Below, piece by piece: positions 59,599 to 64,000 of a stretch of 64,000 bases of DNA. A program made the translations under genes and the position numbers. The notes beneath the pieces were generated by a model. That model did not search any database, was not told the origin of the DNA, and saw nothing but the letters and a program-made list of their open reading frames with translations. Every line of letters begins with the position of its first letter. Positions within the stretch are counted from its first letter, which is position 1. Source of the DNA: an uncultured Lentisphaerota bacterium (lineage in GTDB: Bacteria; Verrucomicrobiota; Kiritimatiellia; CAIQIC01). The DNA lies in the NCBI GenBank assembly GCA_903912445.1, contig CAIWHP010000094.1:85353-149352 (forward strand), read 5' to 3'.

Positions 59599-62367
59599 AT
59601 GAAAATCATGACCTCCGCGGAAATCCGGCAGTCGTTCCTGGACTTCTTCCAGTCCCGGCAGCACGCCATCGTCACGTCGTCGAGCCTGATGCCGGACTCG
59701 CCGAACCTGCTGTTCACCAACGCGGGCATGAACCAGTTCGTGCCGATCTTCCTCGGCCAGCTCCCGTGCCCCTATCAAACGGCCCGCGCCGCCGACACGC
59801 AGAAGTGCATCCGCGCCGGCGGCAAGCACAACGACCTCGAGGACGTGGGGCTGGACACCTATCACCACACCTTCTTCGAGATGCTCGGCAACTGGAGCTT
59901 CGGCAACTACTTCAAGAAGGAAGCCATCGAGTGGGCGTGGGAGCTGTTGACGCAGGTCTGGCACTTCCCGCCGGCGCGCCTCTTCGCCACGGTCTACTCG
60001 CCCGACAAAGCCAAACACGACCCCTCGGACTTCGACCAGGAAGCCTATGACATCTGGGCCGCCATCTTCACGAAGGCCGGCCTCGACCCGCAGGTCCACA
60101 TCGTCAACGGCAACAAGAAGGACAACTTCTGGATGATGGGCGAGACCGGCCCGTGCGGCCCGTGCTCGGAGATCCACATCGACCTCACGCCCGCCGGCGA
60201 TACCAAGGGCTCGCTCGTCAACAAGGGCAGCGCCGAGTGCATGGAAATCTGGAACCTCGTCTTCATGCAGTTCAACGCCAACGCCGACGGCACCTTCATC
60301 CCGCTGCCGGCGCAGAACGTGGACACGGGCATGGGCTTCGAGCGCGTCAGCGGCATCGTGCAGTGCACGCACGGCTTCACCGACTTCACGCACGTCATCT
60401 CCAACTACGAGAGCGACGTCTTCCGCCCGCTGTTCGACGAGCTCCAGCAGCTCTCCGGCCAGCGCTACACCTCCACGCTGCCCGCGGCCGGCACCACCGG
60501 CGCGAGCGAGCAGGAGAAGATCGACGTCGCCTTCCGCGTCATCGCCGACCACATCCGCACGCTCTCCTTCGCCATCGCCGACGGCATCGCGCCCGGCAAC
60601 ACCGACCGCAACTACGTCCTGCGCCGCATCCTGCGCCGCGCCGTCCGCTACGGCCGCACGCTCGGCTTCCACGAGCCCTTCTTCTTCAAGCTCGTGGACG
60701 TCCTCGCCGAAAAGATGGGCGACATCTTCCCCGAAATCCGGGCGAAGAAGGCCCAGGTGCAGCAGACCATCCGCGCCGAGGAAGAAGCGTTCAATAGAAC
60801 ACTGGATAGAGGCCTGGAGCTTCTGAATCATCACATCGAAGGGCTCGGAAGTGACGTTCGTAAAGCTGCAGATGAAGGTTTGGCTATAACGTCAATGGTG
60901 CGCGGTGATGTGGCCTTTCAACTTTATGATACATATGGATTCCCTCTCGATCTAACTGAACTTATTGCTCGCGAAAAGGGATACACCGTCAATGTTGATG
61001 GCCAGAATAGCTTTAACGAGCACATGGATAAGCAGAAGGCCCGCGCCCGCGCCGCGCAGAAGAAGGAAATCATCGAGGTCTCGCAGATCAAGTCCGACGT
61101 CGCGACGAAGTTCCTCGGCTACGACCAGACGGCCGTCACGGTCAAGGTGCAGGACGTGCTCAACATCAAGGGCCGTACCGCGGTCCTTCTCGATGCGACC
61201 GCGTGCTACGCCGAGATGGGCGGCCAGGTGGGCGACCGCGGCGAGCTGGAAGGCCACGGCCAGCTGTGGCGGGTGGTGGATACGCAGAAGGCCGGCAACG
61301 CGTGGCTGCATTTCCTCGAGGGCGCGGAGGCGCCGGCGGCGGGCATGGAGCTGCGGCTCTCCGTGGACGCGGCGCGCCGTAACGCGATCCAGCGGCACCA
61401 CACCGCGACGCATCTGCTGCACTGGGCGCTGCACAAGGTCGTCAGCCCGGACGCCGTGCAGAAGGGTTCCTTCGTGGGCCCGGACAAGCTGACGTTCGAC
61501 TTCAGCAGCGCCGCGCTGACGCCCGCGCAGCTCGTCGAGGTCGAGCGCGCGGTCAACGAGCGCATCGTCGAGAACGCGCCGGTCTGCTGGCAGGAAAAAC
61601 CTTATGCGGAGATCAAGACGCACAAGGAGATCACGCAGTTCTTCGGCGAGAAGTACGGCGAGACCGTCCGCGTCGTGCAGGTGGGCGGGCAGCCCGCCGG
61701 GCTCGACGGCTACTCGATGGAGCTGTGCGGCGGCACGCACGTGCGCGCCACCGGCGACATCGGCCAGTTCCGCATCGTCGCGGAAAGCTCCGTCTCCGCC
61801 GGCATCCGGCGCATCGAGGCCGTCTGCGGCATGGCCGCATGGGAATGGTCGCAGCACAAGCACGAGCTGCTGCAGCTGCTGGCCCAGCGCCTGAGCGCCG
61901 CGCCGGACGAGGTGCCCGCCCGCATCGAGGCGCTCCAGGAACATGCCAAGAAGCTCGAAAAGGATTTGAAGCAGAAGTCCGCCGAGAGTGCGCGCGGCCG
62001 CACCGATGAGCTGATCGCGAAGGCGCAGGACGTCGGCGGCGTCACGCTGATCGCCGCGGAAGTCGGCGAGATGGATGCCGATACGCTGCGCGGCCTGCAC
62101 GACGCCATCCGCGAGAAGCGGCCTAACGACCTGATCGTCCTGGGCAGCAGCACCGAGGGCAAGGCCTCGTTCATCACCTCCGCCAGCGAGGCGCTGGTGA
62201 AGCAGGGCGTCCACTGCGGCAAGCTGATCGGCGCGGTCGCCAAGGTCGCGGGCGGCGGCGGCGGCGGCAAGCCCGACCGGGCGCAGGCCGGCGGCAAGGA
62301 CATCACGAAGATCACCGAGGCCATTGCCAAGGTCGCCGAGTTCCTCACACCCATGGTGAAGAAATGA
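59599..62367 (+). CDS. alaS: Alanine-tRNA ligase
   Basis: The 922-residue protein charges tRNA-Ala. It has the class II catalytic start (SAEIRQSFLDFFQSRQH, LLFTNAGMNQF), the editing-site histidines RHHTATHLLH and CGGTHV, and a C-terminal Gly-rich segment near GGGGGGKPDRAQAGG. The start at 59599 has AAGG five bases upstream; GTG at 59593 and ATG at 59608 are alternatives. Between about 60788 and 61030 the coding sequence changes abruptly to A/T-ending codons, with AGA, ATA and CTA codons that are rare in the rest of the gene, while the protein stays in frame and family-like. The stop overlaps the next gene by four bases. Confidence 0.96.
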   Translation: MKIMTSAEIRQSFLDFFQSRQHAIVTSSSLMPDSPNLLFTNAGMNQFVPIFLGQLPCPYQTARAADTQKCIRAGGKHNDLEDVGLDTYHHTFFEMLGNWSFGNYFKKEAIEWAWELLTQVWHFPPARLFATVYSPDKAKHDPSDFDQEAYDIWAAIFTKAGLDPQVHIVNGNKKDNFWMMGETGPCGPCSEIHIDLTPAGDTKGSLVNKGSAECMEIWNLVFMQFNANADGTFIPLPAQNVDTGMGFERVSGIVQCTHGFTDFTHVISNYESDVFRPLFDELQQLSGQRYTSTLPAAGTTGASEQEKIDVAFRVIADHIRTLSFAIADGIAPGNTDRNYVLRRILRRAVRYGRTLGFHEPFFFKLVDVLAEKMGDIFPEIRAKKAQVQQTIRAEEEAFNRTLDRGLELLNHHIEGLGSDVRKAADEGLAITSMVRGDVAFQLYDTYGFPLDLTELIAREKGYTVNVDGQNSFNEHMDKQKARARAAQKKEIIEVSQIKSDVATKFLGYDQTAVTVKVQDVLNIKGRTAVLLDATACYAEMGGQVGDRGELEGHGQLWRVVDTQKAGNAWLHFLEGAEAPAAGMELRLSVDAARRNAIQRHHTATHLLHWALHKVVSPDAVQKGSFVGPDKLTFDFSSAALTPAQLVEVERAVNERIVENAPVCWQEKPYAEIKTHKEITQFFGEKYGETVRVVQVGGQPAGLDGYSMELCGGTHVRATGDIGQFRIVAESSVSAGIRRIEAVCGMAAWEWSQHKHELLQLLAQRLSAAPDEVPARIEALQEHAKKLEKDLKQKSAESARGRTDELIAKAQDVGGVTLIAAEVGEMDADTLRGLHDAIREKRPNDLIVLGSSTEGKASFITSASEALVKQGVHCGKLIGAVAKVAGGGGGGKPDRAQAGGKDITKITEAIAKVAEFLTPMVKK
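60788..61030 (+). other. Low-GC block inside alaS
   Basis: The codon choice is sharply different from both sides, for example AGA for Arg, ATA for Ile and CTA for Leu, with no frameshift. The borders are abrupt on both sides. This points to recombination with a divergent alaS or to a chimeric assembly. Confidence 0.7.
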
Positions 62368-63458
62368 ACAGCGCCGCCAAGGTTCTCCTCGGGACTTTCG
62401 GCGCGCTGGCGCTGACGGCATCGGCCGCTTCCTGGCGCGTGGAGACGATTGCGGGCACGGGCGCGGCGGGGCACGAGGGCGATGGCGGGCCGGCGCAGGC
62501 GGCGCAGTTGAATCATCCCTTCGGCGTCGTGCGCGGACCGGATGGCTGCATTTATTTCTGCGAAATCGATGGCGGGGTTGTCCGCAAGATAGACGCCAAG
62601 GGCATCCTCACCACCATCGCCGGCACCGGGAAGAAATTGCCGCTCGGCGATGGCGGGCCGGCGCTGCAGGCGTCGCTCAGCCAGCCGCACGAAGTCCGCT
62701 TCGACCGCAACGGCGATCTGTTCGTCGCAGATACGGGCAACCAGCGCGTCCGCAAAATTGATCTCAAGACCGGCCTCATCACCACCGTGGCCGGCTGTGG
62801 CAAGGGCGGTTTCTCCGGCGATGGCGGACCGGCGACCAACGCGACCTTCAAGGCGGCGATCAGCATCCAGTTCGATGCGCAGGGCGATCTGCTGATCTGC
62901 GACATCAGCAACCACCGCGTCCGCAAGGTGGAGATGAAGACCGGCACCATCAGCACCATCGCCGGCACCGGGCTGCGCGGGCCGACGCCCGATGGCGCCG
63001 CTTATCGCGATGCGCCGCTGCTCGGCCCGCGCTCGCTCGACTGCGACCGCGCGGGAAATATCTGGGTGGCCCTGCGCGACGGCAACCAGCTATTCAAACT
63101 GGATCCGAAGACCGGCCTCATCACGCACGTCGCCGGCACCGGCAAGTCTGGCTTCACCGGCAACGGCGGCCCCGCGAAGCTCGCGACCTTGAGCGGGCCG
63201 AAGGGCCTCGCGATTTCGCCGGATGGCAGCCGCGTCTATCTCGCCGATGCCGAGAGCAACAGCATCCGCATGGTGGATTTGAAGAGCGGCCTCATCGAAG
63301 TCGTCTGCGGCACCGGCAAAAAAGGCGACGGCCCCGATGGCGCTGCCGCCACCTGCCAGGTGGCCCGGCCGCACGGCATCTTCGCCGAAGCCGATGGCAC
63401 GCTCCTGCTCAGCGATAGCTACGCCAACCGGATCCGCGTCATCCGTCCCGCGCCGTGA
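62364..63458 (+). CDS. Exported NHL-repeat beta-propeller protein
   Basis: The 364-residue protein has a signal peptide (about residues 1-22, ending TASA) and six NHL-type blades with the recurring pattern (T/S)TIAGTGxxG...GDGGPAxxAxLxxPxxVxxDxxGxLxxxDxxNxRVRKID. Such propellers bind ligands or act as lyase-like enzymes. None of the catalytic residues of PAL-type lyases is obvious to me. It overlaps alaS by ATGA and the next gene by GTGA, so it shares their transcript although no functional link with alaS is expected. Confidence 0.85.
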   Translation: MNSAAKVLLGTFGALALTASAASWRVETIAGTGAAGHEGDGGPAQAAQLNHPFGVVRGPDGCIYFCEIDGGVVRKIDAKGILTTIAGTGKKLPLGDGGPALQASLSQPHEVRFDRNGDLFVADTGNQRVRKIDLKTGLITTVAGCGKGGFSGDGGPATNATFKAAISIQFDAQGDLLICDISNHRVRKVEMKTGTISTIAGTGLRGPTPDGAAYRDAPLLGPRSLDCDRAGNIWVALRDGNQLFKLDPKTGLITHVAGTGKSGFTGNGGPAKLATLSGPKGLAISPDGSRVYLADAESNSIRMVDLKSGLIEVVCGTGKKGDGPDGAAATCQVARPHGIFAEADGTLLLSDSYANRIRVIRPAP

Positions 63459-64000
63459 CCTCATCGCTCCAGCAGTCGCTCTTGCTGCGCTATCGTCTCG
63501 TGCTGGGTTTCTTTATCGTCGCGCTGCTGGTCAGCGGGCTGACGGCGTTTCCGCTGCAATTCGAACTCGATACGCTCGTCGCGTGGTTCGGTTGGTCGCA
63601 GCTCGCGCCGGCGGGCGCGCCGAACGGTCTCGCATTCTGGCTGCTGACCGTGCGCGATGGTCTGCGTGAGACCTACGCAAAGTTTCCGTGGATCGCCTAT
63701 GGCACCGACTGGCTCGCGTTTGGGCACATCACCATCGCCATCTTTTTCATCGGCCCGTTCGTGCGGCCGGTGCGCAACGTCTGGGTGCTGTGGGCCGGGC
63801 TGCTCGCGTGCGCGCTCGTGCCGGTGCTCGCGCTCGCCTGTGGTCCGCTGCGCGACATCCCGTTTTACTGGCGGCTGATCGACTGCTCCTTCGGCGTCTT
63901 CGGCGCGCTGCCGCTGCTCTACTGTCTCAAGCTCACGCGGGCGCTTGAAATTGTAGGCCGGGTCTCCGACCCGGCGAACCAAACCCCCGCTTTTCCAAAC
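63455..64000 (+). CDS. Integral membrane protein, cut by the window end
   Basis: The frame starts at the GTG at 63455, which overlaps the stop of the NHL gene (GTGA), and stays open to the window end. The 182 visible residues contain five hydrophobic segments (LVLGFFIVALLVSGLTAF, ITIAIFFIGPFV, VWVLWAGLLACALVPVLAL and others). No soluble domain or known motif is visible. The last dozen codons are encoded by a GTAG-headed stem-loop and the start of a palindrome of the phased family, so the real protein end is probably close by. Confidence 0.6.
   Translation, partial: MTSSLQQSLLLRYRLVLGFFIVALLVSGLTAFPLQFELDTLVAWFGWSQLAPAGAPNGLAFWLLTVRDGLRETYAKFPWIAYGTDWLAFGHITIAIFFIGPFVRPVRNVWVLWAGLLACALVPVLALACGPLRDIPFYWRLIDCSFGVFGALPLLYCLKLTRALEIVGRVSDPANQTPAFPN
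63953..63975 (+). repeat. GTAG-headed REP-like stem-loop at the end of the last gene
   Basis: GTAG (63953-63956) is followed by GCCGGGTC, loop TCC and GACCCGGC (63957-63975). The frame of the membrane protein runs through it. Confidence 0.65.
63991..64000. repeat. Start of a further CCAAG-type palindrome, cut by the window end
   Basis: TTTTCCAAAC is the left arm of the phased palindrome family. The rest lies outside the window. Confidence 0.4.

Overview
The window is GC-rich DNA from a Gram-negative bacterium. It is densely coding on both strands, and neighbouring genes often overlap by four bases (ATGA or GTGA). Two Tat signal peptides, a type I sulfatase, an OmpA-type porin, a hydrazine-synthase-alpha-like cytochrome, a PQQ-type beta-propeller protein and paired GH57 enzymes with a DUF4912 protein suggest the PVC superphylum (Verrucomicrobiota, Kiritimatiellota, Lentisphaerota or Planctomycetota). 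No rRNA or other decisive marker is present, so this is an inference. I see no tRNA, rRNA, CRISPR array or intact insertion sequence.

Layout. 1-2843: the tRNA wobble-modification pair mnmE-mnmG on the minus strand, with mnmG cut by the window edge. 3019-6861: lipoamide dehydrogenase, a GT87-like membrane protein and a Tat-exported phosphoesterase. 7200-11803: a DegP-like protease with four PDZ-like modules, followed by two exported proteins that look like the same protease fold without its catalytic residues. 11915-17272: an exopolysaccharide-type operon (two GT-B glycosyltransferases, a hexapeptide acyltransferase, a processive GT2, an isochorismatase-like hydrolase and a DUF218 protein), then a galactokinase-like kinase. 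18756-24502 (minus): a histidine kinase, response regulator and exported metallopeptidase in overlapping order, then a VWA-domain protein and a TPR-like protein. 24935-27963: a small membrane protein tail-to-tail with a large HzsA-related di-haem protein. 28080-31370: a lower-GC stretch with a HEPN/AbiU2-like protein and an exported Sel1-repeat trypsin-like protease that share an upstream element. 31426-34870: trpA, manC, ruvX and truA. 35065-43107: membrane proteins, a PQQ-propeller protein, a POT transporter, a RNase D-like exonuclease, a HEAT protein, a 40-residue lipoprotein and an anchored periplasmic protein. 43367-49802: sulfatase, an unrecognised exported enzyme-like protein, OmpA/TSP3 protein, zinc-ribbon protein and an epimerase. 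50041-52863: an NtrB/NtrC-type pair. 53043-59403 (minus): carbonic anhydrase, then a glucan-metabolism cluster (ROK kinase, DUF4912, GH57 branching enzyme, second GH57). 59599-64000: alaS, an NHL-repeat protein and a membrane protein cut by the edge.

The most striking signal is in the intergenic DNA. At eight places there is a pair (once a triplet) of 11-bp CCAAG-N-TTGG-type palindromes. The palindrome centres are 31-32 bp apart every time, close to three helical turns, and each is flanked by A and T tracts. A ninth, eroded copy and a tenth cut by the window end are also visible. The pairs mostly lie just upstream of genes and in one case appear to supply a -35 box. Other repeat families are GTAG-headed REP-like stem-loops, long imperfect hairpins built on words such as CACAGATT and CTCCGTGG, and a tract found immediately after both genes of the NtrBC pair. 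Several of these repeats have become part of protein coding sequence.

Base composition is uneven in three places: an AT-rich patch in mnmE, the 28-31 kb island, and a sharply bounded low-GC block inside alaS (about 60788-61030), which suggests recombination with a divergent allele or an assembly chimera.
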